The notes: generated by a model not told the origin, from the sequence alone. Counted from the stretch's first letter, positions 7,885-18,142 are shown. The stretch: 64,000 bases of DNA from Halodesulfovibrio sp. (GCF_025210605.1 NZ_JAOARI010000024.1:1-64000); one strand, 5' to 3'. Numbers and translations are program-made.

Positions 7885-9162
7885 TTACATGGAGTCGCCA
7901 GAAGCAGCACCCTGCATTTTAACTTCAACTTTCTCGGTAAGACCTTCGTAGTATTCGCGAAGGATAACGAGAACTTCGTCACGACCGAAGTGATCTGGAA
8001 TTTCAGCGCCTTCGGAGAGAGCTTTACGGAGTTTAGTACCGGAAAGGATAACGCGATCTTCTTTAGTGTGTGGGCAAGTACGCAGGGAGGCCATGCCGTC
8101 ACACTTGTAGCAGTAGAAAGTCCAGTCAATTTTCATTGGCTTACAAAGCAGAGCTTTGCCTTCGTCTGCTGGAGTAGGGATACGATCGAAGATTTCCTGT
8201 GCTTCGAAGAGACCGTAGAAGTCACCAACGCCAGCGTGGTCACGACCGATGAGCATGTTGTTTACACCGTAGTTCTGACGGAAGGTAGCGTGGAGGAGAC
8301 CTTCACGTGGACCAGCGTAACGCATGTCAAGTGGGTAACCAGCCTGAATTACGTTGTCTTTCACGAAGTAGTGCTCAACGAGAGTATCGATAGCTTTTAC
8401 GCGAACGTCAGCAGGGATGTCGCCTGGCTTGAGGTTACCGATGAGGGAGTGAATGAGCACGCCGTCACAAACTTCGATAGCGATTTTTGCGAGGAATTCG
8501 TGGGAACGGTGCATTGGGTTACGGAGCTGGAGTGCAGCAACTTCAGACCAACCACGTTCTTCGAACATTGCACGAACTTCTGCAGGGCGGAGGTAAACAC
8601 CTTCGTATTCTGCTGGGTATTCGCCTTCAGAAAGAACTTTTACAGGACCTGCGAGGTTAACTTCTTTCTGAGCCATTACCATTTTAACGCCTGGGTGATC
8701 TTCGAGAGCGATTTTCCAGAATACGTCGTCAGCAGACTCTTCGCCTTCACCTTTAAATACTTTTTCGCATTCCCATTTTTTGTCAGCTTCGGTCATTTCG
8801 AATTTTTCTTCTACTTTCATAGTAGCGAAAACGATGCCGTCGCGAACGAGAGCGATTTCTTCACCAACTGCAATTGCGTCAGCTTCAGCTTTGGAAGCGT
8901 CAAGAGTAACTGGTACAGGCCAGAAAGTGCCGTCTGCGAGAGTGAAGCTTTCACATACGTTCTTCCAGTCTTCTTTACCCATGAAGCCGTTCAGTGGGGA
9001 GAAGCCACCGATACCCATCATGATGAGGTCGCCTTTAGCACGAGCAGAAATGTCGAGCTTTTTGAGGCCTTCAGCTTTTTTTACTTCAGCTTCAAGTTCA
9101 GCACCTTCGAGCAGGCAACAAACGAGACCTTTACCACCATGTGGGGCTACCAGTTTAGACAT
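7885..9162 (-). CDS. sat: Sulfate adenylyltransferase (ATP sulfurylase)
   Basis: This 425-residue homo-oligomeric enzyme forms adenosine-5'-phosphosulfate from sulfate and ATP, the activation step of dissimilatory sulfate reduction. The phosphate-binding motif RNPMHRSHE and the later [12 protein letters not shown] segment are diagnostic for the bacterial/archaeal Sat family; there is no APS-kinase domain. The start ATG is preceded by GGAGGAAGGAAG, a very strong ribosome site, and codon choice is as biased as in the ribosomal genes, both fitting very high expression. It stands alone, divergent from the str operon. Confidence 0.98.
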   Translation of the reverse strand: MSKLVAPHGGKGLVCCLLEGAELEAEVKKAEGLKKLDISARAKGDLIMMGIGGFSPLNGFMGKEDWKNVCESFTLADGTFWPVPVTLDASKAEADAIAVGEEIALVRDGIVFATMKVEEKFEMTEADKKWECEKVFKGEGEESADDVFWKIALEDHPGVKMVMAQKEVNLAGPVKVLSEGEYPAEYEGVYLRPAEVRAMFEERGWSEVAALQLRNPMHRSHEFLAKIAIEVCDGVLIHSLIGNLKPGDIPADVRVKAIDTLVEHYFVKDNVIQAGYPLDMRYAGPREGLLHATFRQNYGVNNMLIGRDHAGVGDFYGLFEAQEIFDRIPTPADEGKALLCKPMKIDWTFYCYKCDGMASLRTCPHTKEDRVILSGTKLRKALSEGAEIPDHFGRDEVLVILREYYEGLTEKVEVKMQGAASGDSM

Positions 9163-9305
9163 AACTTCCTTCCTCCGGAATATAAAAGTTTGTAACTTGT
9201 GAATTACCGATTTGGTTTTTCATAAAGCCAATCTTGTAGTCACACTAACAGGATAGACGATTGCGCTTGTGTCTGTAAAAATTCCAGTTAGTGCGTGAGA
9301 CTGGT

Positions 9306-9323
9306 TTGTGAAAAATTAGACAA
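9306..9323. promoter_or_regulatory. Rex-like operator candidate upstream of sat
   Basis: The 18-bp element has a left half TTGTGAA identical to the known Desulfovibrio-type Rex motif (TTGTGAA-N4-TTCACAA) and a right half ending ACAA, at the correct spacing. It lies 144 bp upstream of the sat start codon. Rex is known to repress sat in Desulfovibrio vulgaris in response to NADH/NAD+. The right half is degenerate, so this is a candidate only. Confidence 0.4.
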
Positions 9324-9589
9324 AAAGTCAAGGGCAAATAATTAACTTTTTTAAAGCAGTAAAAACAGTGGCTTGAAGTGCGCATGTTGTGTCAAGAAAA
9401 AATAAAATAACAGTACTTAGGCGGTTGCTTGAGAATAATAGTACAAATTGACGCAAAAAAGCAGGTATTATTGAGTGGTTGCACAGGTGGCTTTCTTGTG
9501 AAAAAGAGCACAATGGCGCTTAGGGGGTGTTACAATTTATTTGTATGATGAGTAACATTATTATATTTGAAAAAAATAGCAAAAATTAC

Positions 9590-9618
9590 TTGAACCCTAT
9601 ATGAAAAAGACGTAAGTA
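9590..9618 (+). promoter_or_regulatory. Candidate promoter of the str operon
   Basis: TTGAAC (9590-9595) and TAAGTA (9613-9618) are separated by 17 nt, in an A/T-rich stretch typical of ribosomal promoters. The resulting leader before rpsL is about 205 nt. It contains a stem CGATGC/GCATCG (9649-9654 with 9673-9678) but no recognisable riboswitch, and I see no gene in 9163-9830. Confidence 0.45.
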
Positions 9619-9830
9619 CCTGATTCGAAATTTCACGGGTCTGACTGTCGATGCCGAGCGGGCTGCTGGGCTGCATCGGGTCCCCGTTTGGAATAGATGA
9701 GCTGCTAGCTAACTTTTAGTTCTCCACTGAAGGTTGGTTAGTGCTTTTGTTGTGATTGAGTTGCACCACACAACGGGGCTGCTCATCCTGTACTAAGCGA
9801 ACGACTTTGATTAATTCCTATGGAGGAAAA

Positions 9831-10202
9831 ATGCCCACTATCAACCAACTTATCCGCAAGGAACGTAAGAAGGTTGTAAAACGTAAGAAAACTCCAGCGC
9901 TGCAGGCTTGTCCACAGCGTCGCGGCGTTTGTACTCGTGTTTACACCACTACACCTAAAAAACCTAACTCCGCGCTGCGTAAAGTAGCTCGTGTACGCCT
10001 CACCAACGGCATCGAAGTAACTGCCTACATCCCTGGTGAAGGTCATAACCTTCAGGAACACTCTGTTGTTATGATTCGTGGTGGTCGTGTAAAAGACTTA
10101 CCAGGTGTACGTTACCATATCGTGCGTGGTACCCTCGACACCGCTGGTGTTGCAGATCGTCGCCAGGGCCGTTCTAAATACGGCGCTAAGCGTCCTAAGT
10201 AA
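9831..10202 (+). CDS. rpsL: 30S ribosomal protein S12
   Basis: S12 (123 residues) sits at the decoding centre and is the classic target of streptomycin-resistance mutations. The N-terminus [15 protein letters not shown] and the core [17 protein letters not shown] are invariant family segments; the lysines altered in resistant mutants are the normal wild-type residues. The start at 9831 is set by GGAGG 4 nt upstream; an in-frame extension to 9756 is not supported. It opens the str operon, 24 nt before rpsG. Confidence 0.98.
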   Translation: MPTINQLIRKERKKVVKRKKTPALQACPQRRGVCTRVYTTTPKKPNSALRKVARVRLTNGIEVTAYIPGEGHNLQEHSVVMIRGGRVKDLPGVRYHIVRGTLDTAGVADRRQGRSKYGAKRPK

Positions 10203-10697
<495 letters not shown>

Positions 10698-10712
10698 TCT
10701 GAGGAGCTTACT

Positions 10713-12788
10713 GTGTCTGCTAAAGTAGCTGTATCGAAACAGAGAAATATTGGTATCATGGCCCACATTGATGCGGGCAAGACTACCACTACTGAACGTA
10801 TTCTTTACTACACCGGTGTGTCTCACAAAATTGGTGAAACACATGACGGTGAGTCCAACATGGACTGGATGGAACAGGAAAAAGAGCGTGGTATTACTAT
10901 TACCTCTGCTGCTACAACCTGTTTCTGGAACGACCACCGCGTAAACATCATTGATACTCCGGGTCACGTTGACTTCACTATGGAAGTAGAACGTTCCCTT
11001 CGTGTTCTTGATGGTTCCGTTTGTGTGTTCGATGCTGTAGCTGGCGTTGAGCCTCAGTCTGAGACTGTATGGCGTCAGGCTGACCGTTACGGCGTTCCAC
11101 GTATCTGCTTTATTAACAAAATGGACCGTATCGGTTCCGACTACTGGCGTGCAGTAGGTATGATCTCCGAGCGTCTCGGTGCTAAGCCTATTTCTCTCCA
11201 GATTCCAATCGGTGCTGAAGACCATTTTGAAGGCATCATCGACCTCGTAACTGGCGAAGCTATCTACTACGATAAAGCTACAAAAGGTGCTGAGTTCGAA
11301 ATTCGTGAAGTTCCTGCTGACCTTCAGGATCTTTACGATGAAAAACGTATGGAAATGATGGAAGCTATTGCAGAAGAAGACGAAGCTCTTCTTGAAAAAT
11401 ACCTCGGCGGTGAAGAACTTACCGTTGAAGAAATTAAAGCTGCAGTACGTAAAGCTACTATTTCTCGTACCATCGTGCCTGTATTCAGTGGTTCTGCATT
11501 CCGTAACATGGGTGTACAGCCTCTGCTCGACGCAGTAGTTGACTACCTCCCAAGTCCGGTTGACATTCCAGCAATGGAAGGTGCTAACCCTGATAACGAA
11601 GAAGAGAAAATTCTTTGTCCATGTGACGATAAAGAGCCTTTCTCCGCTCTCGTGTTCAAGCTTGCTTCTGACCCATACATCGGTCACCTTTCCTTTACTC
11701 GTATTTACTCCGGTAAAATCGAGTCCGGTATGACTATTCTTAACTCTAATACCGGTAAGAAAGAACGTGTTGGTCGTCTTCTCAAAATGCATGCTAACAA
11801 GCGTGAAGAGATCAAAGAAGCATACGCTGGTGACATTGTAGCTGTTGTAGGTCTGAAAAACATTTCTACTGGTGATACTATCTGTGCGATGGATCGTCCT
11901 GTAGTTCTCGAGTCTCTCGATATTCCAGATCCAGTTATCGAAGTTGCTATTGAGCCTAAAACAAAAGCTGACCGTGACGCTTTGTCCGCAGCTCTTGCTA
12001 AGCTCGCTAAAGAAGATCCATCCTTCCGCGTAAAAGGTGATGACGAAACTGGTCAGACCCTTATTTCCGGTATGGGTGAGCTTCATCTCGACATCATCGT
12101 TGACCGTCTTACCCGTGAATTTAGCGTTAACGCTAACGTAGGTAAGCCTCAGGTAGCCTACCGTGAAACTATCACTAAGGTTGCTAAAGAAGATCACAAG
12201 TACGCTAAGCAGTCTGGTGGTCGCGGTCAGTACGGTCATGTTGTTATTGAAATCGAACCTAACCCAGAGAAAGGTTACGAATTCACTAACTCCATTACTG
12301 GTGGTGTTATTCCTAAAGAATACATCCCAGCAGTTGATAAAGGTATTCAGGACGCACTTAAATCTGGTGTGTACGCTGGCTTCCCAACAGTTGACGTTAA
12401 AGTTAACCTCGTATTTGGTTCTTACCATGACGTTGACTCCTCCGAGCAGGCTTTCTACATTGCCGGTTCTATGGCAATTAAAGAAGCTTGTAAGAAAGCT
12501 GGTCCTCAGATCCTCGAGCCTATCATGGGCGTAGAGGTTGTTACTCCTGAGGAGTACCTTGGCGACGTAATGGGTGACCTCAACGGTCGTCGTGGTCGCG
12601 TGCAGGGTATGAATACCCGTGCTAACGCTCAGGTTATTGATGCGATGGTTCCGCTTTCCGAAATGTTCGGTTATGCAACTGACCTTCGTTCTAAAACTCA
12701 GGGTCGTGCGAACTTTACTATGCAGTTCGATCATTACGAGCCTGTACCTAACTCTATTGCTGAAGAAATTATCAGCAGTAAAGGTTAG
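10713..12788 (+). CDS. fusA: Elongation factor G
   Basis: EF-G (691 residues) is the GTPase that drives tRNA-mRNA translocation and, with RRF, ribosome recycling. G motifs [24 protein letters not shown] and NKMD are in order in the first 140 residues, followed by the usual domains II-V. Start is GTG 10713 with GAGGAG 6 nt upstream. It ends the str operon: a terminator follows, and unlike in many bacteria no tuf gene is linked. The opposite strand is open for more than 900 codons, an effect of codon bias. Confidence 0.98.
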   Translation: MSAKVAVSKQRNIGIMAHIDAGKTTTTERILYYTGVSHKIGETHDGESNMDWMEQEKERGITITSAATTCFWNDHRVNIIDTPGHVDFTMEVERSLRVLDGSVCVFDAVAGVEPQSETVWRQADRYGVPRICFINKMDRIGSDYWRAVGMISERLGAKPISLQIPIGAEDHFEGIIDLVTGEAIYYDKATKGAEFEIREVPADLQDLYDEKRMEMMEAIAEEDEALLEKYLGGEELTVEEIKAAVRKATISRTIVPVFSGSAFRNMGVQPLLDAVVDYLPSPVDIPAMEGANPDNEEEKILCPCDDKEPFSALVFKLASDPYIGHLSFTRIYSGKIESGMTILNSNTGKKERVGRLLKMHANKREEIKEAYAGDIVAVVGLKNISTGDTICAMDRPVVLESLDIPDPVIEVAIEPKTKADRDALSAALAKLAKEDPSFRVKGDDETGQTLISGMGELHLDIIVDRLTREFSVNANVGKPQVAYRETITKVAKEDHKYAKQSGGRGQYGHVVIEIEPNPEKGYEFTNSITGGVIPKEYIPAVDKGIQDALKSGVYAGFPTVDVKVNLVFGSYHDVDSSEQAFYIAGSMAIKEACKKAGPQILEPIMGVEVVTPEEYLGDVMGDLNGRRGRVQGMNTRANAQVIDAMVPLSEMFGYATDLRSKTQGRANFTMQFDHYEPVPNSIAEEIISSKG

Positions 12789-12813
12789 TTCCTGAGTTCT
12801 CAGGTGATATAAT

Positions 12814-12845
12814 GCTCCGGTCATCGCAAGATGGTCGGAGCTTTT
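12814..12845 (+). terminator. Intrinsic terminator of the str operon
   Basis: GCTCCG and CGGAGC pair, extended through two G-U pairs and CATC/GATG to a GCAA tetraloop, followed by TTTT. It begins 26 nt after the fusA stop, so fusA and rpsJ are probably separate transcripts. Confidence 0.85.
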
Positions 12846-12908
12846 CTGGTTAGAAAGGGTAGGGAAGTTATAATTCAACATTTCATATAAAAAAATATGA
12901 AAAAGGTG

Positions 12909-12937
12909 TTGACGTTAGAACTTGTCTCGCATATAAG
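12909..12937 (+). promoter_or_regulatory. Strong sigma-70 promoter upstream of rpsJ
   Basis: TTGACG (12909-12914) and TATAAG (12932-12937) are spaced by exactly 17 nt and preceded by an A/T-rich upstream region (12883-12905) resembling an UP element. This is the best promoter in the ribosomal block. Transcription should start near 12944, almost 580 nt before the rpsJ start codon. Confidence 0.7.
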
Positions 12938-12943
12938 TCTTTC

Positions 12944-13037
12944 TCGCTTGAGGGAACAACGAATTTCCTCAACGCATAAAACTCCTCCTCACAAATTTGG
13001 AGGTTAAGAATAGGTTGAGCCTATTCTGCTGTTTTTT
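12944..13037 (+). ncRNA. Short RNA or attenuated leader ahead of the S10 operon
   Basis: A transcript from the strong promoter at 12909-12937 would meet an intrinsic terminator after about 95 nt. The segment has no open frame with a ribosome site. It folds into TGAGG/CCTCA (from about 12952), CCTCC/GGAGG (about 12984-13003) and the terminator stem. The segment CTCAAC (12968-12973) can instead pair with GTTGAG (13014-13019) in the terminator loop region, an alternative fold that would disturb the first hairpin. It could be an independent small RNA or the attenuator of the S10 operon. Confidence 0.5.
13008..13037 (+). terminator. Intrinsic terminator or attenuator in the S10 leader
   Basis: GAATAGG and CCTATTC form a 7-bp stem around a 5-nt loop (TTGAG), followed after a short gap by six T. 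It stands about 65 nt after the presumed transcription start and nearly 500 nt before rpsJ. Confidence 0.65.
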
Positions 13038-13040
13038 GAC

Positions 13041-13519
13041 ATTTGCAGGCGTTTCTTGATGCTGCATTATGTCGTGCCGTTCCAGCAAAGACCGTGTTTT
13101 GCTGTAAGGTGCACATACAAAAATTTAAGTGTTTTACCACTTGCATCTTGGAACTCCTGCGAGCCACCAGTGCGTATTGTATCTATCAATTATGCACAGG
13201 CAGGCTGACGACATATGGACGTTCTTCGCAAATAGTGGAGTAGAGGTCTTTTGATGTTGTCAGGCTGACTGGCTTGTCACACATCACAACCCCTCTCTTC
13301 TTTTCTCCATTATTTCCGAAAGACAAATTTTCGAGCTCACTTTGAGTTCACCTGTCCTCTGTCGTGTTTAGGTCAAGATGCATCTGTTCAGCCGTTACTT
13401 TACAGAGATTTCATCTTGTACCATCGTGAGGAAATTTCTGCTTATTGCAGTTTGGATCATCCCCCTCACGGGATGATCACAGGTAAGGGTCTCGTATCCC
13501 TAATATGGAGTAATAAACT
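13041..13519 (+). promoter_or_regulatory. Long structured S10 operon leader
   Basis: No gene is supported in this 480-nt stretch. It contains a long-range helix CAAGATG (13374-13380) with CATCTTG (13412-13418), a hairpin CTGC/GCAG near 13439-13450, and a 9-bp stem GATCATCCC (13455-13463) with GGGATGATC (13470-13478) around a 6-nt loop. A further GGG/CCC hairpin lies just before the rpsJ ribosome site (GGAG, 13506-13509). In other bacteria S10 leaders bind L4 for autogenous control; whether L4 acts here is unknown. I find no second convincing promoter closer to rpsJ. Confidence 0.5.
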
Positions 13520-13837
13520 ATGACAACTGTTAGCAGTGATCGTATCAGAATCAAGCTTAAAGCTTACGATTACCGCATCCTTGATAAGGCTGTGGCAGAG
13601 ATCGTTGATACGGCGCGCAACACGGGTGCAGGGGTTGCTGGTCCAATCCCACTCCCAACAAACATTCACAAGTTCACGGTCAACCGTTCTGTACACGTAG
13701 ACAAAAAGTCTCGCGAGCAGTTCGAAATGCGCATCCACAAGCGTCTTATGGATATCCTTGAGCCTACTCAACAGACCGTTGATGCTCTTGGAAAGCTCAG
13801 TCTACCTGCTGGCGTGGACGTTGAGATTAAACTCTAG
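13520..13837 (+). CDS. rpsJ: 30S ribosomal protein S10
   Basis: S10 (105 residues, the usual size) is a 30S head protein that also serves as NusE in transcription antitermination. The start [22 protein letters not shown] and the segment [31 protein letters not shown] are hallmark sequences. It is the first gene of the S10 operon and follows the long structured leader. Confidence 0.98.
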   Translation: MTTVSSDRIRIKLKAYDYRILDKAVAEIVDTARNTGAGVAGPIPLPTNIHKFTVNRSVHVDKKSREQFEMRIHKRLMDILEPTQQTVDALGKLSLPAGVDVEIKL

Positions 13838-13849
13838 CGAGAGGTAATC

Positions 13850-14479
13850 ATGACTGAGAAATTAGGAATCTTGGGCCGCAAAGTTGGCATGACCCGTATC
13901 TTCGTTAACGACGGTTCTGCTGTAGCAGTTACAGTTATCGAAGCAGGTCCTTGCCCGGTAATCCAGAAAAAAGATGCGGCTACTGACGGATATAATGCAG
14001 TACAGATTGCTTTTGGCGAAGCTAAAGAAAAGCACGTAACCAAAGCAATGCGTGGTCACTTTGAAAAAGCTGGCCGCGGTCTGTTCCGCAATACTTGCGA
14101 AATTCGTCTCGAGGAAGCACCAGAACTGGAAGTTGGTCAGGACATCACCACAGAGATCTTCTCTGCTGGCGAAAAAGTTCGTGTGACCGGCACTACAATT
14201 GGTAAAGGCTTCCAGGGCGTAATGAAGCGCTGGAACTTCGCTGGTATGCCTGCATCCCACGGTCACGAAAAAGTGCACCGTTCCCCAGGCTCCATTGGTC
14301 ATGCAACATTCCCTGGTAAAGTGTTCAAAGGCAAAAAAATGCCTGGTCACATGGGTAACGTTCGCCAGACCACATCTAACCTCGAAGTCGTCGCTGTTCG
14401 CGCCGATGAGAACCTCATCCTGGTTAAGGGTGCAGTACCTGGTCCTAAGAATGGCCTCGTACTGGTACGTAAGCAGTAA
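13850..14479 (+). CDS. rplC: 50S ribosomal protein L3
   Basis: L3 (209 residues) initiates 50S assembly and reaches to the peptidyl-transferase centre. The start [18 protein letters not shown] and the glycine-rich loop around [21 protein letters not shown] (the region methylated in some bacteria) identify it. It lies 12 nt after rpsJ and before rplD, the canonical S10 order. Confidence 0.98.
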   Translation: MTEKLGILGRKVGMTRIFVNDGSAVAVTVIEAGPCPVIQKKDAATDGYNAVQIAFGEAKEKHVTKAMRGHFEKAGRGLFRNTCEIRLEEAPELEVGQDITTEIFSAGEKVRVTGTTIGKGFQGVMKRWNFAGMPASHGHEKVHRSPGSIGHATFPGKVFKGKKMPGHMGNVRQTTSNLEVVAVRADENLILVKGAVPGPKNGLVLVRKQ

Positions 14480-14491
14480 AGGGGTACTACA

Positions 14492-15112
14492 GTGGCTGTT
14501 GTAAAATTATACGATCAGAACAAAGCAGAAGCCGGTGAAATCACCTTGGCTCCTGAGGTGTTCGAGGTCGAGGTAAAACCCGAGATCCTGAACCTTGTTG
14601 TACGCGCTCAGCGTGCAGCTAAGCGTGCAGGCACCCACGCAGTAAAGGGCCGCTCTGATGTTAGCGGCGGTGGCGCTAAACCTTGGCGTCAGAAAGGTAC
14701 CGGCCGCGCACGTGCTGGTTCCTCCCGTTCCCCAATCTGGCGTGGTGGTGCTGTGACTTTTGGTCCTCAGCCCCGCGACTATGGGTTTAAGGTAAATAAA
14801 AAAGTTCGTCGCCTTGCTATTAAAATGGCTCTTTCTTCCCGCCTCGCCGGTGAGAATCTTATGGTCGTTAATGGCATCGAACTGTCTGAAGTAAAGACAA
14901 AGCTCATGGCTGGTGTTACCGAAGCACTCGGTCTGAACAAAGCACTCATCATTGCAAAAGACCTTGATGAAAAGCTCGTTCTTTCCGCGCGTAACCTTCC
15001 TGGTATCACTGTACAGTCCGTTGAGCAGCTGAACGTTTACGATGTGCTCCGTCATAAGCAGCTTGTTCTGCTTGAAGGCGCAGTTGAATCCGTTCAGGAA
15101 CGACTGAAGTAG
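14492..15112 (+). CDS. rplD: 50S ribosomal protein L4
   Basis: L4 (206 residues) lines the peptide exit tunnel and in Escherichia coli represses its own operon at the S10 leader. The extended tunnel loop is recognisable in KGRSDVSGGGAKPWRQKGTGRARAG. The start is GTG at 14492, 12 nt after rplC. Because a long leader precedes this operon, L4 is the first candidate for feedback control here, although the leader shows no obvious likeness to the enterobacterial one. Confidence 0.97.
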   Translation: MAVVKLYDQNKAEAGEITLAPEVFEVEVKPEILNLVVRAQRAAKRAGTHAVKGRSDVSGGGAKPWRQKGTGRARAGSSRSPIWRGGAVTFGPQPRDYGFKVNKKVRRLAIKMALSSRLAGENLMVVNGIELSEVKTKLMAGVTEALGLNKALIIAKDLDEKLVLSARNLPGITVQSVEQLNVYDVLRHKQLVLLEGAVESVQERLK

Positions 15113-15124
15113 AGGTAGGGTCAC

Positions 15125-15415
15125 ATGAATTATACTAAGATCCTCATCAAGCCGCTTGTATCTGAAAAAGCTACTTTCCTTAAGGAAGAAGCTCAGCAGG
15201 TAACCTTTTTTGTAGCACCTTCTGCTAACAAAATTGAAATCAAGAAGGCTGTAGAAGAAGCCTACAACGTAAAAGTTGCAGGTGTTAACGTAGTGAGACG
15301 TCGCCCTCAGCCTAGAGTACGTCATGGCCGCACTGTCGGTCAGATCTCTGGCTACAAGAAAGCGTACGTGACTCTGGCCGCTGGCGAAAAAATCGAATTC
15401 TTCGAGGGAGTGTAA
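15125..15415 (+). CDS. rplW: 50S ribosomal protein L23
   Basis: L23 (96 residues) lies at the tunnel exit and is the docking point of trigger factor and SRP. The N-terminus MNYTKILIKPLVSEKATFL is typical, as is the basic loop VVRRRPQPRVRHGRTVG. It sits 12 nt after rplD and 3 nt before rplB, so translation is probably coupled. Trigger factor itself is encoded at 30185 in this window. Confidence 0.97.
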   Translation: MNYTKILIKPLVSEKATFLKEEAQQVTFFVAPSANKIEIKKAVEEAYNVKVAGVNVVRRRPQPRVRHGRTVGQISGYKKAYVTLAAGEKIEFFEGV

Positions 15416-15418
15416 GCA

Positions 15419-16249
15419 ATGGCTGTTCGTAAGCTTAAGCCTACTTCTCCGGGTCGTCGCTCCCAGACAATTTCCCTTTTCGAGGAAATCACTCGTAGCA
15501 CCCCAGAGAAGTCTTTGACTGAAGGCCTGTCCAAAAAAGCAGGTCGCAACAACTACGGTCGTATTACTCAGCGTCGTCGTGGCGGTGGACACAAACGTCT
15601 TTACCGTATCATCGATTTTAAACGTAACAAGTTCGATATTCCTGCAACTATTGCACATATCGAATACGACCCGAACCGTTCCGCTCGTATCGCACTTCTG
15701 CACTACGCAGACGGCGAGAAGCGTTACATTATTGCTCCAGTTGGCGTAAAACAGGGTGATGTTGTTATTGCAGGCGAAACTGCAGACATCAAACCTGGTA
15801 ACGCTCTTCCAATGAGCAAAATTCCGGTTGGTACAATCATTCACAACATCGAGCTTGCTCCAGGCCGTGGCGGACAGTTCTGCCGTGCTGCTGGTGCATA
15901 TGCACAGCTCGTTGCTAAAGAAGGCAAATACGCACTCTTGCGCATGCCTTCCGGTGAAGTACGTAAGGTTCTTTTGACCTGTATCGCAACCGTTGGTCAG
16001 GTTGGTAACGTAACTCACGAAAAAATTCGCATTGGTAAAGCTGGCCGTAACCGCTGGCTTGGTAACCGTCCGAAAGTTCGTGGTGTTGCAATGAACCCTA
16101 TCGATCACCCACTCGGTGGTGGTGAAGGTCGTAGCTCTGGTGGTCGCCATCCGGTTACCCCTTGGGGCGTACCTACCAAAGGCTACAAGACTCGCGACAA
16201 GAAGAAAGCTTCCAATAAGCTTATCGTTAAGCGTCGCGGTCAGAAGTAG
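15419..16249 (+). CDS. rplB: 50S ribosomal protein L2
   Basis: L2 (276 residues) is the largest universally conserved protein near the peptidyl-transferase centre. Signature segments are [23 protein letters not shown] at residues 44-66 and the C-terminal [22 protein letters not shown], which contains the histidine implicated in peptidyl transfer. The start ATG follows the rplW stop by 3 nt. Confidence 0.98.
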   Translation: MAVRKLKPTSPGRRSQTISLFEEITRSTPEKSLTEGLSKKAGRNNYGRITQRRRGGGHKRLYRIIDFKRNKFDIPATIAHIEYDPNRSARIALLHYADGEKRYIIAPVGVKQGDVVIAGETADIKPGNALPMSKIPVGTIIHNIELAPGRGGQFCRAAGAYAQLVAKEGKYALLRMPSGEVRKVLLTCIATVGQVGNVTHEKIRIGKAGRNRWLGNRPKVRGVAMNPIDHPLGGGEGRSSGGRHPVTPWGVPTKGYKTRDKKKASNKLIVKRRGQK

Positions 16250-16258
16250 GAGTAGAAA

Positions 16259-16540
16259 ATGCCTAGGTCTCTTAAAAAAGGTCCTTTTGTCGACGACCAT
16301 CTTCTCCGAAAAGTTGAGAAGGCTCAGGAAAGTGGCGATCGCCGCGTGATCAAGACTTGGTCCCGTCGTTCCATGATTCTTCCTGAAATGGTAGGCCTTA
16401 CCTTTGCGGTTCACAACGGCAAGAAATTTATCCCTGTATTCGTGACTGAGAACATGGTTGGTCACAAATTGGGTGAATTCTCCCCGACCCGCACTTACTA
16501 CGGCCATGCTGCCGACAAAAAGAGCAAGGCTAAACGCTAG
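16259..16540 (+). CDS. rpsS: 30S ribosomal protein S19
   Basis: S19 (93 residues) forms a complex with S13 in the 30S head. [19 protein letters not shown] and the C-terminal [21 protein letters not shown] are characteristic. It is placed between rplB and rplV as in almost all bacteria, with 9-nt and 15-nt gaps. Confidence 0.98.
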   Translation: MPRSLKKGPFVDDHLLRKVEKAQESGDRRVIKTWSRRSMILPEMVGLTFAVHNGKKFIPVFVTENMVGHKLGEFSPTRTYYGHAADKKSKAKR

Positions 16541-16555
16541 GGCAGGTGAAGTAAT

Positions 16556-16888
16556 ATGCAAGCTCAAGCAACCGCCAAGTTCGTACGCGTTTCTACACGC
16601 AAAACCCGTCTTGTTGCTAAAAACATCGTGGGTCTGCCAGTAGAAGACGCTGTAAATATCCTTAAGTTCACCCCGAACAAAGGTGCAGCAGTTATTAACA
16701 AAGTGCTGCACTCTGCAATCGCCAACGCCGAACAGGTGCCTGGCTCTGATGTGGATGCTCTCGTGGTGAAACAGGTTATAGTCAACGAGGGTCCAACCTG
16801 GAAACGCTTTATGCCTCGTGCACAGGGTCGCGCAACTCGCATCCTGAAGCGTACCAGCCACATCACTGTCATTCTCGAAGAAAGTTAG
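16556..16888 (+). CDS. rplV: 50S ribosomal protein L22
   Basis: L22 (110 residues) contributes the beta-hairpin that narrows the exit tunnel, a known site of macrolide resistance. The hairpin is seen in GPTWKRFMPRAQGRATRILKRTSHI near the C-terminus and has no insertion or deletion. The N-terminal VRVSTRKTRLVAKNIVG is typical. Operon position is canonical. Confidence 0.98.
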   Translation: MQAQATAKFVRVSTRKTRLVAKNIVGLPVEDAVNILKFTPNKGAAVINKVLHSAIANAEQVPGSDVDALVVKQVIVNEGPTWKRFMPRAQGRATRILKRTSHITVILEES

Positions 16889-16897
16889 GATACAGTT

Positions 16898-17539
16898 ATG
16901 GGACAAAAAGTACATCCATATGGTTTCCGTCTTGGTTTTAACAAGAACTGGAGATCTCGCTGGTTCAGCAAAAAAGAATATCCTGCCTTTGTCTTCGAAG
17001 ATAACAAAATTCGTAAGTACGTAAAAAAGGCCCTGTATCATGCAGGTATTGCTGACATTGAAATCGAACGCGCTGGCGGAAAAGTTCGTCTTATCCTTAG
17101 CACAGCACGTCCGGGTATTGTCATCGGCCGTAAGGGCGTAGAAATCGAAAAGCTTCGCGCTGACCTCCGTGGTAAATTCAAACGTGAATTCTCCATCGAA
17201 GTTAACGAAATTCGTCGCCCTGAAACTAATGCACAGCTTGTAGCTGAGAACATTGCTATGCAGCTGGAACGCCGTGTTGCTTTCCGCCGCGCTATGAAAC
17301 GCACTGTTTCTATGGCACGCAAGTTCGGTGCAGAAGGTATCAAAGTCTCTTGTGCTGGCCGTCTGGCAGGCGCTGAAATCGCACGTACCGAATGGTACCG
17401 CGAAGGTCAGGTTCCGCTTCAGACTCTGCGCGCTGATATCGACTACGGTTTTGCAGAAGCTTCTACCACTTACGGTATCATCGGTGTTAAAGTCTGGATC
17501 TACAAAGGCGAAATCCTTGACAGTGAGGTAGGGCAGTAA
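16898..17539 (+). CDS. rpsC: 30S ribosomal protein S3
   Basis: S3 (213 residues) has an N-terminal KH domain (GxxG as VIGRKG near residue 75) and helps form the mRNA entry tunnel with helicase activity. Its start [20 protein letters not shown] is diagnostic. The stop overlaps the rplP start by one base (TAATG), implying translational coupling. It is a little shorter at the C-terminus than the E. coli protein, a common situation. Confidence 0.98.
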   Translation: MGQKVHPYGFRLGFNKNWRSRWFSKKEYPAFVFEDNKIRKYVKKALYHAGIADIEIERAGGKVRLILSTARPGIVIGRKGVEIEKLRADLRGKFKREFSIEVNEIRRPETNAQLVAENIAMQLERRVAFRRAMKRTVSMARKFGAEGIKVSCAGRLAGAEIARTEWYREGQVPLQTLRADIDYGFAEASTTYGIIGVKVWIYKGEILDSEVGQ

Positions 17540-17952
17540 TGCTTCAGCCTAGAAAGACTAAATTCCGCAAGCAGCAGACAGGCCGTCTGAGAGGCAAAGC
17601 CACTCGCGGTAACACTATTGCTTTCGGTGACATCGGTTTGAAAGCACTCGAACATGGCAAGATCTCCAACCAGCAGATTGAATCTGCTCGTATTGCGATG
17701 ATCCGTCACATTCGACGTGGTGGTAAAGTTTGGATCCGCATTTTCCCGGATCACGTGAAAACCTCTAAGCCTCTTGAAGTTCGTCAGGGTAAAGGTAAAG
17801 GCGCACCATGTGGTTGGTATGCACCTGTTAAGCCTGGTCGTATCCTTTACGAAATCAAAGGCGTTGATATCGAGCTTGCTAAAGAAGCACTCAAACGTGC
17901 TGCTTACAAGCTTCCTATCAAGACTACTATTGTAGTTAAGGAGGGGCTCTAG
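17539..17952 (+). CDS. rplP: 50S ribosomal protein L16
   Basis: L16 (137 residues) organises the A-site region of the 50S subunit. [16 protein letters not shown] and [17 protein letters not shown] are family hallmarks; the latter holds the conserved arginine/glycine loop that contacts tRNA. It overlaps rpsC by one base and is separated from rpmC by a single base. Confidence 0.98.
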   Translation: MLQPRKTKFRKQQTGRLRGKATRGNTIAFGDIGLKALEHGKISNQQIESARIAMIRHIRRGGKVWIRIFPDHVKTSKPLEVRQGKGKGAPCGWYAPVKPGRILYEIKGVDIELAKEALKRAAYKLPIKTTIVVKEGL

Positions 17953-17953
17953 T

Positions 17954-18142
17954 ATGAAAGCTGCAGAACTCAAAAAACTTAGCGTTGAAGAACTCAACAC
18001 TAAGCTGGAAGAAGCACGCAAGGAACTTTTTGACCTGCGTTTCAAGCATGCAACTGCACAGCTTGATAATACTTCCGGTATTCCTGCTACAAAACGTGCT
18101 ATTGCACGTATTTTGACCATTTTGAAGGAAAAGGGAGCGTAA
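17954..18142 (+). CDS. rpmC: 50S ribosomal protein L29
   Basis: L29 (62 residues) is a helical hairpin protein near the tunnel exit next to L23. The sequence [30 protein letters not shown] is typical. The gene lies 1 nt after rplP and 1 nt before rpsQ, so all three are probably translated in a coupled way. Confidence 0.97.
   Translation: MKAAELKKLSVEELNTKLEEARKELFDLRFKHATAQLDNTSGIPATKRAIARILTILKEKGA

Noticed and set aside
7774..9195. A 473-codon plus-strand frame opposite sat
   Set aside because: Sat is certain on the minus strand and the frame is rich in Phe/Val/Thr without any domain.
13036..13041. Consensus TTGACA directly after the S10-leader terminator
   Set aside because: No -10 box lies at 16-18 nt; the nearest CATTAT is 23 nt away.
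13059..13208. Short open frames in the S10 leader
   Set aside because: They lack ribosome sites and resemble no known leader peptide.
14507..17041. An 844-codon open frame opposite rplD-rpsC
   Set aside because: Same cause: antisense shadow of highly biased ribosomal genes, with no recognisable domain.
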